The position numbers and the translations under genes were made by a program. The notes under the pieces are model-generated. The model was not told the DNA's origin. It searched no databases and saw only the letters and a program-made list of their open reading frames with translations. 32,400 bases of DNA from Actinomycetota bacterium (lineage in GTDB: Bacteria; Actinomycetota; Actinomycetes; Nanopelagicales; Nanopelagicaceae): contig VGAG01000013.1 of assembly GCA_016870835.1 (NCBI GenBank), positions 1 to 32,400 of the forward strand. The letters run 5' to 3'. The stretch's first letter is position 1, and each line of letters starts with the position of its first letter. Positions 1 to 9,072 of this stretch are shown here, piece by piece.

Positions 1-608
1 AGGCGCGTTATGCCCTTGAAGGTTCAGTCGCTGTTACCGGCTCGGCTGTCCAATGGTTGAGAGATCAATTAGGAATTATTAATAGCGCTCCTGAGATAGA
101 GAGCCTGGCAGCGAGTGTTCCTGATAACGGCGGGGTCTATTTTGTTCCAGCTTTCTCAGGACTATTTGCTCCATATTGGAGAAATGATGCTCGAGGCGTT
201 GTCGTTGGCTTGACTCGCGCTGCTACAAAAGCACACCTTGCGCGCGCTGCCCTTGAGGCGATTTGTTATCAAACGCGCGATGTTTTAGATGCTATGTCGG
301 CCGATAGTGGCGATAAATTGCCAGAGATGCGAGTTGATGGCGGAATAACTGCAAATGAGTTATGCATGCAGATGCAGGCCGACATAATGCAGATTGATGT
401 TGTACGCCCGAAGGTAATTGAGACCACAGCACTTGGCGCGGCCTATGCCGCAGGACTCGCGGTTGGTTTCTACAAAGATACTGCGCAACTCAAAGCGAAT
501 TGGAAAGAGGCTAAAAGGTGGAAACCAAATAGCAATTCACGCCTTGCAACTTCGGGATTAAAGGATTGGAAGCGCGCGATTGAGCGGACTTTAGATTGGG
601 CTAAATAG
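1..608 (+). CDS. glpK: glycerol kinase, C-terminal part (5' end outside window)
   Basis: The open frame enters from the left edge (first full codon at 3) and ends at TAG 606-608, giving about 201 residues of a family that is usually near 500. It starts with [19 protein letters not shown], followed by [17 protein letters not shown] and [10 protein letters not shown], the classic C-terminal FGGY-kinase segment. A second signature, [19 protein letters not shown], and then [17 protein letters not shown] complete the ATP-binding lobe. The enzyme phosphorylates glycerol to glycerol 3-phosphate in the cytosol. A TTG at 57 would be a false start because homology continues upstream. The end overlaps the convergent alpha-galactosidase gene by 8 bases. 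The ATPase half of the fold is intact; the glycerol-binding N-terminal lobe cannot be judged. Confidence 0.95.
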   Translation, partial: ARYALEGSVAVTGSAVQWLRDQLGIINSAPEIESLAASVPDNGGVYFVPAFSGLFAPYWRNDARGVVVGLTRAATKAHLARAALEAICYQTRDVLDAMSADSGDKLPEMRVDGGITANELCMQMQADIMQIDVVRPKVIETTALGAAYAAGLAVGFYKDTAQLKANWKEAKRWKPNSNSRLATSGLKDWKRAIERTLDWAK

Positions 609-2688
609 CCTTTACTTCGATTAGTAAAGCTTCAGCTGGTTGAAGAATTGGCGCCGGAAGGCCAATCTCTTCGAGAATCGCACCGGTTGTTGTAACGCCA
701 TCTTTTAGCCACGTAGGTGGCTTAATCAACATCATCCCTGGTTTGCCAGCTGGATAAACAGGTTCAACTCTGTAACTCCTCTTTGGATCAAGAGCGCGAA
801 AACGGAGATTTGGTGAATGGGATGTAGTTGTTGGACGTAATTGGGCAAAGGCAAAGAGGGCCTCATCTTTGCCAACAACCCCATACAAGTAGTGGTCATC
901 ATTTGAATAATCAACTCTTACAACCTCACCGCTATGAAGTAATGAGCGCTTTGCTTTATAGAAGTCAATCCAGTTACGTAAAGTATCAAGTTCGGCCGAA
1001 CTCAATTTAGAGATATCCCACTCGATGCCGGCATGTCCAAAGAGCGCGGTGGTAGCTCTAAAACTAAGTGAGAGTTGGCGACCTGTTTGGTGAGAAGGAG
1101 TCGGACCAACATGAGTTCCTAAGAGTTCCGGCGGGATGAATTGCGTAGTCCAGCGCTGAATTTCTTGGCGAGCTAGAGCATCATTGTTATCACTTACCCA
1201 GAAGCGATCTACATAATCAATAACACCAAGATCTATTCGCCCACCTCCCGATGCGCATGACTCAATTTCAAGGCCCGGACAGTTTCTCTTTAGCTCTCTA
1301 AAGAGTTGATAGATAGCTTTAGTTTGATTATGAATTGCAGCTTTTCCGAGGTATCCAGCATCTACCAGGACTCGATTGTGATCCCATTTGATGTACTTAA
1401 CTTTGTTCTCTTTGATTACTTTAGTTACTGAATTTAAGACATGATCAAATGCAGCTTTATTCGAGAGGTTTAGAACTAACTCATGGCGCCATGTTGGTGG
1501 AACGCGGCCCGCTTCACTTAAAATCCAATTAGGATGCTCCCGGTACAAGTCCGAGTCAGCATTCAACATCTCGCCTTCAAACCAGAGCCCAAATTCCATA
1601 CCTTTGCTGGCGATGTAGTCAGAGAGCGCGCTAAGCCCGGATGGCCATACATCTTTACTTACCTGCCAATCCCCTAGCCCACTTCGATCATTTCTCCTTG
1701 AACCGAACCAACCATCATCAAGTACTACTCGCTCAACGCCAACTTGAGCAGCAACATCGACTAACGCTTTTACCCGCTCCTCGTTATGTTCAAAGTAGAT
1801 TGCTTCCCACATATTTAAAGTAACTGGACGCGCCTTTTTCGGGTGATGGGTACGTGAACGGAGATGTCTATGAAATACCTTAGCTACACCATCTAGCCCC
1901 TGATTTGAATAACAGGCAATTAGTTCTGGGGATGTGTAACTCTCATTTCGTTCCAAAATCATTTCGCCAGGAGCAAGTACCTCACTCGCGCCAATTGACT
2001 TAACTCCCTCATAATTCTTCTCAATGTAATACCGGGTGTCCCCGCTCCATGCCAAAGCGACCGACCAAGCTTCTCCAGATCCAAAATTCGTCTCATGCGT
2101 GAGCGCAATCTCACCAATCGTAAAGTTATGACCACTTCTTCCTTCATTAGATTCACGGACCCAGCGCCCAATATCTATTGATTTGCGTTGCGGGGTCCGT
2201 TCTTTCGACCAGCGACCAACAAAATCTAAGCTTTCTACCGCTTTATCACTTAGAGGAAGCCAATAAGCGAGTTCATTTAGCGTGTATCGCTCTCCTAGAT
2301 TTGTAAGTTGATAACCAATTCTTGCCGCACCATATTGATCGAGTCTTAGCGATATCGATAACTGCAAACTTGCTGAGTCATCTTTTAGAGTTGCCGTAAA
2401 CGACTCTTTGCTCGATTTCAATTCCTTAACTTCAAATTTTGTAGACCAGGATTTTCCGTCACGATGTCCTGCAATTGTTGGATAACCCAACCAACCGCGT
2501 GAGTGCTCGCGCATAACTCCGGGAGTGGCTATCTCGTCAAAATCACTATTTGGAATCGAACGCGCAAATGAGATCTTTGATGGGTCGCCGTGAACGCTCT
2601 TTCCCCAATAACGAATTGCGAGTGCGCCATCGATTACCTCGAGATAGATATCAACCCCGCCATTAGATAAGTGCGCATGAGATGACAT
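601..2688 (-). CDS. galA: alpha-galactosidase, GH36 family
   Basis: A 695-residue protein, close to the usual ~720 of GH36 enzymes. An N-terminal beta-sandwich (about 1-290) is followed by the TIM barrel. [12 protein letters not shown] lies at 323-334, IKWDHNR at 433-439 holds the expected nucleophile D436, [13 protein letters not shown] is at 476-488, and FWVSDNND at 496-503 holds the expected acid/base D500. No signal peptide is seen, so it should act in the cytosol on imported alpha-galactosides such as melibiose, raffinose-type sugars or galactosylglycerol. The released galactose can pass to the divergent galT-galK pair. ATG 2686-2688 is six bases after a TACTCT -10, which predicts a leaderless mRNA. 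Family and reaction are firm; the exact substrate is not. Confidence 0.95.
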   Translation of the reverse strand: MSSHAHLSNGGVDIYLEVIDGALAIRYWGKSVHGDPSKISFARSIPNSDFDEIATPGVMREHSRGWLGYPTIAGHRDGKSWSTKFEVKELKSSKESFTATLKDDSASLQLSISLRLDQYGAARIGYQLTNLGERYTLNELAYWLPLSDKAVESLDFVGRWSKERTPQRKSIDIGRWVRESNEGRSGHNFTIGEIALTHETNFGSGEAWSVALAWSGDTRYYIEKNYEGVKSIGASEVLAPGEMILERNESYTSPELIACYSNQGLDGVAKVFHRHLRSRTHHPKKARPVTLNMWEAIYFEHNEERVKALVDVAAQVGVERVVLDDGWFGSRRNDRSGLGDWQVSKDVWPSGLSALSDYIASKGMEFGLWFEGEMLNADSDLYREHPNWILSEAGRVPPTWRHELVLNLSNKAAFDHVLNSVTKVIKENKVKYIKWDHNRVLVDAGYLGKAAIHNQTKAIYQLFRELKRNCPGLEIESCASGGGRIDLGVIDYVDRFWVSDNNDALARQEIQRWTTQFIPPELLGTHVGPTPSHQTGRQLSLSFRATTALFGHAGIEWDISKLSSAELDTLRNWIDFYKAKRSLLHSGEVVRVDYSNDDHYLYGVVGKDEALFAFAQLRPTTTSHSPNLRFRALDPKRSYRVEPVYPAGKPGMMLIKPPTWLKDGVTTTGAILEEIGLPAPILQPAEALLIEVKAI

Positions 2689-2693
2689 GCCGG

Positions 2694-2700
2694 TAGAGTA
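2694..2700. promoter_or_regulatory. shared bidirectional -10 element between galA and galT
   Basis: The galA and galT starts are only 12 bases apart (21 if galT starts at 2710). The seven bases TAGAGTA read as -10 TAGAGT on the plus strand (2694-2699) and TACTCT on the minus strand (2695-2700). On the minus strand the hexamer is six bases from the galA ATG, the same sequence and spacing as at nadE. On the plus strand it is ten bases from the galT ATG at 2710. No convincing -35 is seen on either side. Confidence 0.55.
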
Positions 2701-2709
2701 ATGGTCATC

Positions 2710-3819
2710 ATGTCGGGCAAGAAACTAGGCGCAGGGGTTGTAAGAACCGACCGTCTGTTAATGGATGGCCGAACGATTCGCTATTACGACACCCAAGGTC
2801 AAGAACGTAATGCAGTAGATCAGCGCGAACCCGAGACACAACCAAAAATCGGTGAGATGCGACTTGATCCACTTAATAATGAATGGGTTGTTATGGCCGC
2901 TCACCGCCAAACCCGAATTTTCTTACCGCCTAAAGAGTTAAATCCGCTCGCCCCAAGTCGCCCCGGATTCCTAACTGAGATTCCTGAAAGTGATTATGAA
3001 GTTGTGGTCTTTGATAATCGCTCACCCTCACTTCGCGATACTGATGCACCCGAAAAGATCCCTTCCGAACTAACTCTTGAAACTCCGCCGGTTCCAGCTG
3101 CCGGCAAATGTGAAGTTGTCTGCTTTACCTCTAGTTACGATGCCTCTTTTAAAGATCTTTCCCCAAACCAAATCCGTACTGTTCTTGAAGCGTGGCGCGA
3201 TCGCGTTGCAGAGTTATCCAAGGTGGATTACATCGAGCATATTGCGCCCTTTGAAAATCGTGGCGAAGAAGTTGGCGTAACTCTTGCACATCCTCACGGC
3301 CAGATATACGCCTATCCAAATCTTCCGGTTAAGACCACACAGATGCTGGCAGTAGCAACTGCACATAAAAAGCGCACCGGGCGCGTACTTCTAGATGATG
3401 TCGTAGCGCGGGAGTTAAGCGACAAGGTGCGAATCGTTGCTGAAAATAAAGAGTGGGTCGCCTATGTTCCTTATGCCGCTAGGTATCCATTTGAGATTCA
3501 TGTCGCACCAAAGCGCTCTGTAACCGATCTCGCCGAGCTTGACGAACAGGCCTGTGAAGCCTTTCCAACTATTGCCAAGGAAGTATTACAGAGACTCGAT
3601 GGTGTCTTTGATATGAAGATGGCTTACATCGCGGCTTGGCACCAAGCACCAGTTCGAGTTGGGCGAGATGTAATGCGCCTACATTGGCAGATCACAAGTG
3701 TGCGCCGAGCACCCGGCAAACTTAAGTATCTAGCTGGCTCAGAATCAGCATTTGGTGCATTCATGATGGATGTCTGGCCGGAGCAATCCGCCCAACAACT
3801 TCGTGATGTTCGGATCTAA
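2710..3819 (+). CDS. galT: galactose-1-phosphate uridylyltransferase
   Basis: About 369 residues, normal for GalT. The active-site HPHGQIYAYP places the uridylylated histidine in HPH (residues 197-199 counted from the upstream ATG at 2701). FENRG, VPYAARYPFEIHV and KLKYLAGSESAFGAFM are also family blocks. It transfers UMP from UDP-glucose to galactose 1-phosphate in the Leloir pathway. I prefer ATG 2710 because ATG 2701 would lie upstream of the transcript start predicted from the -10 at 2694. Oddly, the CxxC that holds structural zinc in many bacterial GalTs reads NPLA (81-84), and the third ligand region reads SSYDASF with Tyr where other actinobacterial enzymes have His. galK follows after 13 bases in the same operon; galE is not in this window. 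Confidence 0.93.
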   Translation: MSGKKLGAGVVRTDRLLMDGRTIRYYDTQGQERNAVDQREPETQPKIGEMRLDPLNNEWVVMAAHRQTRIFLPPKELNPLAPSRPGFLTEIPESDYEVVVFDNRSPSLRDTDAPEKIPSELTLETPPVPAAGKCEVVCFTSSYDASFKDLSPNQIRTVLEAWRDRVAELSKVDYIEHIAPFENRGEEVGVTLAHPHGQIYAYPNLPVKTTQMLAVATAHKKRTGRVLLDDVVARELSDKVRIVAENKEWVAYVPYAARYPFEIHVAPKRSVTDLAELDEQACEAFPTIAKEVLQRLDGVFDMKMAYIAAWHQAPVRVGRDVMRLHWQITSVRRAPGKLKYLAGSESAFGAFMMDVWPEQSAQQLRDVRI

Positions 3820-3832
3820 GTTGCAATAGAAA

Positions 3833-4960
3833 ATGTCACTCCGCAATGCATTTAGCGAACTCTTTGGACTTGTTCCCGATTTAGTAACCGCCGCTCCCGG
3901 GCGAGTTAATCTCATCGGTGAGCATGTCGATTACAACGATGGTTTTGTCCTTCCGTTTGCAATAGATGCTCGTACTTATTGCGCCCTTAGAGTTCGTGAG
4001 GATTCTCGGGTTCGAATCGCCTCGAAACAAGCTGGTGGGGAAATCTACGAGACTGAACTCGCTGAATTAAAGCCACTAACTGGCCCAAATTGGGCGCGCT
4101 ATATCCTCGGCGTCATCTGGGCTCTTGAAGTTAAAAACGGAGTTGAAATACTCATTGATAGCGAAGTTCCCTCGGGGGCTGGCCTTTCTTCATCTGCTGC
4201 GCTCGAATGCTCCGTTGCCATTGCTTTAAATGAAATCTTTACGCTAAATAAATCTCTTCCGCAGCTTGCTCGATTAACGCAGCGCGCCGAGAACGAGTAT
4301 GTCGGAGTTCCCTGCGGAATTATGGATCAATCCATCTCTTTGATGGGCAAGAGCGGTCACGCACTTCTCCTTGATTGTCGAGATCTCTCAACTCGCCAAA
4401 TCAGAGTTGACTTTGCAAACCTTGGTTTGAAACTACTAATTATTGATACCAGGGCTCATCACGCACTCGTAGATGGCGGTTATGCCGAACGACGCAGCCA
4501 ATGTGAAGCGGTAGCTCAAACACTTGGGGTTAAGGCGCTTCGTGATGTAACGATTGGTGAGTTAGAAATTGCACGTATGAAGTTGCCCGAAGTTAATTTC
4601 AAGCGAGCACGGCATGTGGTGACCGAGATTGAACGAGTATCACTTGCTGTTAAGGCGCTAGAAGCCGATAGTTTCGAAGAGTTTGGCAAACTCCTCAACC
4701 AGTCACACATTTCCTTACGTGATGATTACAACGTCTCTTGCGCTGAGCTAGACCTCACAGTCGATGCCGCACTTAATTGCGGTGCGCTGGGATCACGGAT
4801 GGTGGGCGGAGGTTTTGGTGGAAGCGCAATTGCTCTTATCCGAGAGGGCGATGCTGGAAAAGTTGCGTCAAATATTGAACGCGCATTTCAAAGCGCGGGT
4901 TTTACAACTCCAAGATTCTTCGATTCGCTACCGAGTGACGGAGCGCAGGTCCTAAATTAA
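3833..4960 (+). CDS. galK: galactokinase
   Basis: A full-length 375-residue GHMP kinase. The galactokinase signature GRVNLIGEHVDYNDG is at 23-37, the ATP-binding loop PSGAGLSSSAAL at 113-124, the catalytic aspartate in CGIMDQ is D165, and the C-terminal GGGFGGSAIALI motif is near 328. It phosphorylates galactose to galactose 1-phosphate, the substrate of GalT encoded just upstream. No clear Shine-Dalgarno precedes ATG 3833; translation probably depends on galT read-through. Its stop overlaps the convergent ACT-domain gene by four bases. Confidence 0.96.
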   Translation: MSLRNAFSELFGLVPDLVTAAPGRVNLIGEHVDYNDGFVLPFAIDARTYCALRVREDSRVRIASKQAGGEIYETELAELKPLTGPNWARYILGVIWALEVKNGVEILIDSEVPSGAGLSSSAALECSVAIALNEIFTLNKSLPQLARLTQRAENEYVGVPCGIMDQSISLMGKSGHALLLDCRDLSTRQIRVDFANLGLKLLIIDTRAHHALVDGGYAERRSQCEAVAQTLGVKALRDVTIGELEIARMKLPEVNFKRARHVVTEIERVSLAVKALEADSFEEFGKLLNQSHISLRDDYNVSCAELDLTVDAALNCGALGSRMVGGGFGGSAIALIREGDAGKVASNIERAFQSAGFTTPRFFDSLPSDGAQVLN

Positions 4961-5196
4961 CTGACTGGGGTTACAGATATAACTTCAACTCCGCCAATCG
5001 CATTAAGAACATTAATCAGATCGGCTGGATCATTTCCGGGGAATGCAACAGTAATGTCATCGATGCCGCGTCCGCCTTCGGAAGAGAGAACGACTAAGCC
5101 TCGGATATCGCCACCGGCAAAACCGATTGCAGAAGCGACGGCGCCAAGAGAACCTGGGCGATCAGGAAGAGCTACGCGAATACGGACCATTGCCAT
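4957..5196 (-). CDS. stand-alone ACT-domain protein
   Basis: A 79-residue protein that is almost entirely one ACT domain: RIRVALPDRPGSLGAVASAIG at the N-terminus is the typical beta-loop-helix ligand site, and the rest gives the second strand and helix (ADLINVLNAIGGVEVISV). ACT domains usually bind amino acids and regulate enzymes; a free one may act in trans, but its partner is unknown here. ATG 5194-5196 is supported over the ATG two codons later by a TAGACT -10 seven bases upstream. It is transcribed away from tRNA-Asn on the same strand and ends against galK. Confidence 0.8.
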   Translation of the reverse strand: MAMVRIRVALPDRPGSLGAVASAIGFAGGDIRGLVVLSSEGGRGIDDITVAFPGNDPADLINVLNAIGGVEVISVTPVS

Positions 5197-5203
5197 AGAG
5201 GTG

Positions 5204-5209
5204 AGTCTA
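5204..5209 (-). promoter_or_regulatory. -10 element of the ACT-domain gene
   Basis: TAGACT on the minus strand, seven bases before the ATG at 5196. No Shine-Dalgarno lies between, so a leaderless transcript is predicted. The same hexamer and spacing precede the MFS gene at 21985. Confidence 0.45.
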
Positions 5210-5218
5210 AATGAAAAG

Positions 5219-5291
5219 CTCCCCGACTTGGACTCGAACCAAGAACCTGCCGGTTAACAGCCGGCTGCTCTGCCGATTGAGCTATCGGGGA
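5219..5291 (-). tRNA. tRNA-Asn (anticodon GTT)
   Basis: A 73-base cloverleaf. The acceptor stem TCCCCGA pairs with TCGGGGA, the D arm is GCTC/GAGC, the anticodon stem GCCGG/CCGGC encloses loop CTGTTAA, and the T arm CTTGG/CCAAG encloses TTCGAGT. The discriminator base is G, as expected for tRNA-Asn. CCA is not encoded; the 3' end runs straight into GCTTTTCATTT, whose T-run may help termination. Confidence 0.96.
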
Positions 5292-5314
5292 TCGGCTTTT
5301 AAAAACTTCGGCAG

Positions 5315-5344
5315 ACTCTACGACAAGCCTTCGCCGAACGCCAA
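5315..5344 (-). promoter_or_regulatory. likely promoter of tRNA-Asn
   Basis: TAGAGT (5315-5320), using the dnaG stop codon TAG as its first half, stands about 23 bases before the mature tRNA 5' end. TTGGCG (5339-5344) lies 18 bases further upstream as a weak -35. The hexamer equals the plus-strand -10 proposed at galT. Confidence 0.35.
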
Positions 5345-7150
5345 TTCCCGAAGCGAGCGACGTTTACTCTCCATCTCGACCAATCTGGCAAAAATCTCGC
5401 CATATTCCTTCTCGTTTTCAACTGGGTTGAGTCTTTGTAGCGAAGATTTAATTTCAGCAATCGAGCGTGAGAGCGCGACTTCATTTAGCCGAGCGGTGAT
5501 GCTGGAAACATATTTATCTGTGATTGCACCCTCGGTTCGTACCGGCTCCACCAGCAATTCCGTGACAAATGAACGAAGTTCTTCCGATTCTATTTTCTCT
5601 ATATCAATGGCCTCAAAATCCCTTTGGGTATCGATATAAGAACGCAATCTCTCATAAGCCGGATGAGAAAAAGCGTTTAGCTCAATCTCTCGCCAGTTTC
5701 GCGCCAGCGCCGGCATTTGAAGGCGTACCTTTAATACTTCACGTTCCAAAGCGAGACGCGGTTCATTCGGATCAGGTCGCCAATTACTAACAGGAGCATC
5801 TTCCACTTTCAGTGGCGAAGATTTTGTGGCAACTTTTTTAACTGCAGAGTTCACTACCTCTACATCCATACCAAGCCAACCAGCTAATGTGCGGACATAC
5901 TCAGGCCTTAATGAAGCATCACGAATCTTTCCAATGAGTGGCGCCGTTGCATTTAATGCTGCAACTCGACCCTCAGGAATAGTTAAATCAAAATTCTTAA
6001 GTTGGGTGCGAATTGCAAATTCAAAGAGTGGGACTCTCCTTGCAATCAAATCTCGTACCGCGGCATCACCGCTCTTTTGACGAAGTTCGCAAGGATCAAG
6101 ACCATTTGCCTCTACTGCTACAAAAGTCTGGGTGACAAATTTCTGATCATCATCAAATGCTCGAAGTGCAGCTTTCTGTCCAGCAGCATCACCATCAAAG
6201 GTAAAGATAACTTCGCCTCTAAACGAATCATCATCCATCAACAAACGTCTAAGGATTCGAATGTGGTCATCGCCAAATGCGGTCCCACAGGTAGCAACGG
6301 CCGTAGTGACACCGGCGAGGTGAGCTGCCATCACATCGGTATAGCCCTCTACAACTACGACCTGGCGCTGTTTTGCAATCTCTTTCTTAGCTCGATCTAA
6401 CCCATAGAGAAGTTGACTCTTCTTATAGATGGGGGTTTCCGGAGTATTTAGATACTTCGGACCGTTATCTTCCTCATCACTTGCAAGTTTTCGGGCGCCA
6501 AAGCCAACAACATCTCCCGTTATGTCACGAATCGGCCAAATCAATCGATTTCTAAATCTATCTATCGGGCCTCTTTGGCCTTCCTTTGAGAGCCCCACAA
6601 TTGTTAACTCTTCTAAAGTAAATCCCTCTGCACGTAGCGCCTTGGTCAAGCTATCCCACTCTTTTGGCGCGTAACCAACTTCAAAACTCTTTATTGCTTC
6701 TCCGTTGAAGCCGCGCTTTTCTAGAAAATCCCTGCCGATAATGGCATCTTGACTCTTAAGTTGCTCTTGAAAGAATTTGGCTGCAGAAGCATTTGCGGCA
6801 ACTAAACGAGAGCGCTTACCAGCAGGTTGCGCGGAAGCACTTCCAGCTTCATAGCTAAGTTGATATCCAATTCGATCAGCTAACTTCTCTACCGTCTCAG
6901 TAAAGGTTAAATGATCAATCTTCATTACAAATGCGATTACATCCCCACCGGTCTGACAGCCAAAACAGTGGAAGAAGCCTTTGCTTGGGGTTACATGAAA
7001 TGAAGGCGTCTTCTCATCATGAAATGGGCATAAGCCTTTTCGTTGTCCCCCACCTGCATTCTTAAGTTGAACATACTCGCCCACAACTTCATCGATGGGC
7101 GAGCGATCGCGCACGTGAGCCACATCTACATCTCGTATGCGACCTGACAT
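5318..7150 (-). CDS. dnaG: DNA primase
   Basis: A 610-residue primase with standard architecture. The CHC2-type zinc finger has C41, H44, C62 and C65 (CPFH ... HCFGC). The TOPRIM catalytic core has EGYTD at 268-272 and FDGD at 318-321. The C-terminal ~150 residues form the helicase-binding region. It makes RNA primers for replication. ATG 7148-7150 sits six bases after a TAGGAT -10 that overlaps the end of dgt, so dnaG can be transcribed independently of dgt despite a nine-base gap. Confidence 0.97.
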   Translation of the reverse strand: MSGRIRDVDVAHVRDRSPIDEVVGEYVQLKNAGGGQRKGLCPFHDEKTPSFHVTPSKGFFHCFGCQTGGDVIAFVMKIDHLTFTETVEKLADRIGYQLSYEAGSASAQPAGKRSRLVAANASAAKFFQEQLKSQDAIIGRDFLEKRGFNGEAIKSFEVGYAPKEWDSLTKALRAEGFTLEELTIVGLSKEGQRGPIDRFRNRLIWPIRDITGDVVGFGARKLASDEEDNGPKYLNTPETPIYKKSQLLYGLDRAKKEIAKQRQVVVVEGYTDVMAAHLAGVTTAVATCGTAFGDDHIRILRRLLMDDDSFRGEVIFTFDGDAAGQKAALRAFDDDQKFVTQTFVAVEANGLDPCELRQKSGDAAVRDLIARRVPLFEFAIRTQLKNFDLTIPEGRVAALNATAPLIGKIRDASLRPEYVRTLAGWLGMDVEVVNSAVKKVATKSSPLKVEDAPVSNWRPDPNEPRLALEREVLKVRLQMPALARNWREIELNAFSHPAYERLRSYIDTQRDFEAIDIEKIESEELRSFVTELLVEPVRTEGAITDKYVSSITARLNEVALSRSIAEIKSSLQRLNPVENEKEYGEIFARLVEMESKRRSLRELAFGEGLS

Positions 7151-7156
7151 ATTGGA

Positions 7157-7162
7157 ATCCTA
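7157..7162 (-). promoter_or_regulatory. -10 element of dnaG
   Basis: TAGGAT on the minus strand, six bases before the dnaG ATG; its first three bases are the dgt stop codon TAG. This predicts a leaderless dnaG mRNA starting near 7150. Confidence 0.45.
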
Positions 7163-8428
7163 GGCCTCTAGGTAATTGGTCTCTAGGTTCTTGCCAGTAA
7201 GTTCACGGTGTAGCGCATAGGCACCTGGGTCAGTTAAGGATGCGACCTGGTCAATGACTACACGTAATTTCTCACTTTCGGTACTTGCTCGATACCACTC
7301 TTGCAAGAAGAAACTCTCTAGCGATTCAGGCGCGCGCTGCCTTACTGCGGCCACTAATTCGGCCAACAACTCTCGCTGTCGCAGGTACAACTCTTGGGAC
7401 TTCTCAGCCAGGATGATGTAGTAACCGGGCATCGCTTTAAGCATCGCAACTTCAACGCGTTGTGCGCGTGGGACTAAGAGGTCGGCCGCGTATCTGGTGA
7501 GGTTGCCATCGCCAAAGTGAGCGCGCGTTTCACGCTCGGCTGCAAGTGCAAATCGACCTATTAATTGGCTAGTTAGATCCTTTAGTTGCGCCAGTTGTCT
7601 ATGGCTTCGGTCAAATTCCTTTGGCCAACATGAAAGCGTTCGTAGAGATTTAAGTGCAGCGCGCGCCTCACTCTCAGTCAAATCAGATAAATACTCAGAC
7701 TTTGCAACTCTATATAAATTAGGAAGGTCACTCTCTAGCGATTCGAGTTTCAAGTGCCCGGTTACTAACGCATCTTCTAGATCATGAACTGAATATGCAA
7801 CATCATCAGACCAATCCATAATTTGAGCTTCCATCGAAGCCCGCTTGAAAGGTGAACCTTCTCGGACCCAATTGAAAATCTCTTCATCATCACTATAAAC
7901 ACCAAACTTTTTTGAGTTCTCTCGCGAGCTCCAGGGATACTTTGTTGCAGCATCAAGTGATGCGCGGGTGAGATTTAATCCAACCGAAATTCCCTTTTCA
8001 TCAACTGTCTTGGCTTCAATTCTTGTTAATAATCTAAAGCTCTGAGCATTTCCCTCAAAACCTCCGCAAGGTTCGGCTAACTTTGCAAGTGCATTCTCGC
8101 CGTTATGTCCAAAAGGCGGATGACCTAGATCATGAGCAAGGCAAGCGCCCTCCATTAAATCCGGATCTGCGCCAAGTGCTTCGCCTAACTCTCTTCCAAC
8201 TTGGGCGCATTCAAGTGAGTGTGAAAGTCGTGTTCTAGGAAAGTCACTTGCCCAAGGGACTGCGACTTGAGTCTTTGCTGCCAATCTTCTTAGAGCAAAG
8301 GAATGAATGATTCGAGCTCGGTCGCGCGCGAATTCAGTACGGCCTTTTCGTTTCGCAGGTTCATCAAGAAAGCGCTCTCTATCGCTACCCGAATATCCTT
8401 CGTGCTCTTTCGCCTCTCGAAGCGCCAT
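7160..8428 (-). CDS. dgt: dNTP triphosphohydrolase (dGTPase-like, HD domain)
   Basis: About 422 residues with the HD-superfamily metal site: RTRLSHSLECAQVGREL, then CLAHDLGHPPFGHNGE, and MDWSDDVAYSVHDLED further on. FEGNAQSFRLLTRIE and GLNLTRASLDAATKYPW are typical of bacterial Dgt-like proteins. These enzymes hydrolyse dNTPs to nucleoside and triphosphate. The frame is open up to a GTG at 8452, but ATG 8426-8428 is favoured because TAGCCT (8437-8442) lies eight bases before it and no ribosome site precedes the GTG. The gene sits between a DUF218 gene and dnaG. The reaction is assigned from the family; which dNTP it prefers is unknown. Confidence 0.9.
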   Translation of the reverse strand: MALREAKEHEGYSGSDRERFLDEPAKRKGRTEFARDRARIIHSFALRRLAAKTQVAVPWASDFPRTRLSHSLECAQVGRELGEALGADPDLMEGACLAHDLGHPPFGHNGENALAKLAEPCGGFEGNAQSFRLLTRIEAKTVDEKGISVGLNLTRASLDAATKYPWSSRENSKKFGVYSDDEEIFNWVREGSPFKRASMEAQIMDWSDDVAYSVHDLEDALVTGHLKLESLESDLPNLYRVAKSEYLSDLTESEARAALKSLRTLSCWPKEFDRSHRQLAQLKDLTSQLIGRFALAAERETRAHFGDGNLTRYAADLLVPRAQRVEVAMLKAMPGYYIILAEKSQELYLRQRELLAELVAAVRQRAPESLESFFLQEWYRASTESEKLRVVIDQVASLTDPGAYALHRELTGKNLETNYLEA

Positions 8429-8436
8429 AGTTCGTA

Positions 8437-8442
8437 AGGCTA
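8437..8442 (-). promoter_or_regulatory. possible -10 element of dgt
   Basis: TAGCCT on the minus strand begins with the stop codon of the upstream DUF218 gene and lies eight bases before ATG 8428. It favours that start over the upstream GTG. Confidence 0.35.
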
Positions 8443-9072
8443 CAGTTTCCACGCGACATGGTCGCTAATGTGAATTCCCCGTCGCCCTAAGGTGATGTAA
8501 GCGAGATAGGCACCAGTTTCCCGTAAAAGATAGCGAAAACCAGCCTTATCAAGGCTTGCAATCCCAGTTCTCACCGGCGAGCAAGTTGCATCAAAACCAA
8601 AGTCCCTTGCAATAGTTACTGAGCGAAAGCAGTGATAAGGATCTGTAACAATAATTATCGATTTGTATTCATCCTTATCAATATTCTTTGCGAGCGCTTC
8701 AATGCTCGTATAACTATCGCGGCCAATTTTAATTGCTGTTACTGATTTCCAACCCAACCCGTTTCGCGCTAGCCACTCGCGCGAAGTTCCCGCCTCGGTA
8801 AATCTATCTCCAGGGGCGCCCTCTCCTAATGTGAATACTTGATCTGCAAAATCTTTTTCATATATCCGCAAGACTTCCTTTAGCCTTGCTTCGAGGACTT
8901 GCCCAGGTTTGCCATCTAGTTGCGCTGCCCCCATAAGAACAATCGCATCAGCTTTTCTAATCGTTTCATTGTTGGCCGAATACCAGACTCGCGCAAGGGC
9001 AAAGGTGGGTATGGCTAAAGCGAGTACAAGGAGAAATGTTAGAAATTTGAAAAAGAAGCGAAAGAGAAACAT
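8440..9072 (-). CDS. DUF218 (SanA/YdcF/ElyC-type) membrane-anchored protein
   Basis: A 210-residue protein with one N-terminal hydrophobic helix (about 5-27) following FLFRFFFK, and a soluble DUF218 domain outside. Family signs are ADAIVLMGAAQLDGKPGQVLEARL, GEGAPGDRFTEAGTSREWL, RDSYTSIEAL and IIIVTDPYHCFRSVTIARDFGFDA. Relatives in Gram-negatives affect envelope integrity and vancomycin sensitivity, but the reaction is unclear. The ATG overlaps the stop of dusB by one base (TGATG), so it is translationally coupled to dusB. Confidence 0.85.
   Translation of the reverse strand: MFLFRFFFKFLTFLLVLALAIPTFALARVWYSANNETIRKADAIVLMGAAQLDGKPGQVLEARLKEVLRIYEKDFADQVFTLGEGAPGDRFTEAGTSREWLARNGLGWKSVTAIKIGRDSYTSIEALAKNIDKDEYKSIIIVTDPYHCFRSVTIARDFGFDATCSPVRTGIASLDKAGFRYLLRETGAYLAYITLGRRGIHISDHVAWKL

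Noticed and set aside
5211-6674. Several plus-strand frames of 60-140 residues over dnaG
   Set aside because: All lie antisense to the well-defined primase gene and start inside the tRNA or coding sequence.
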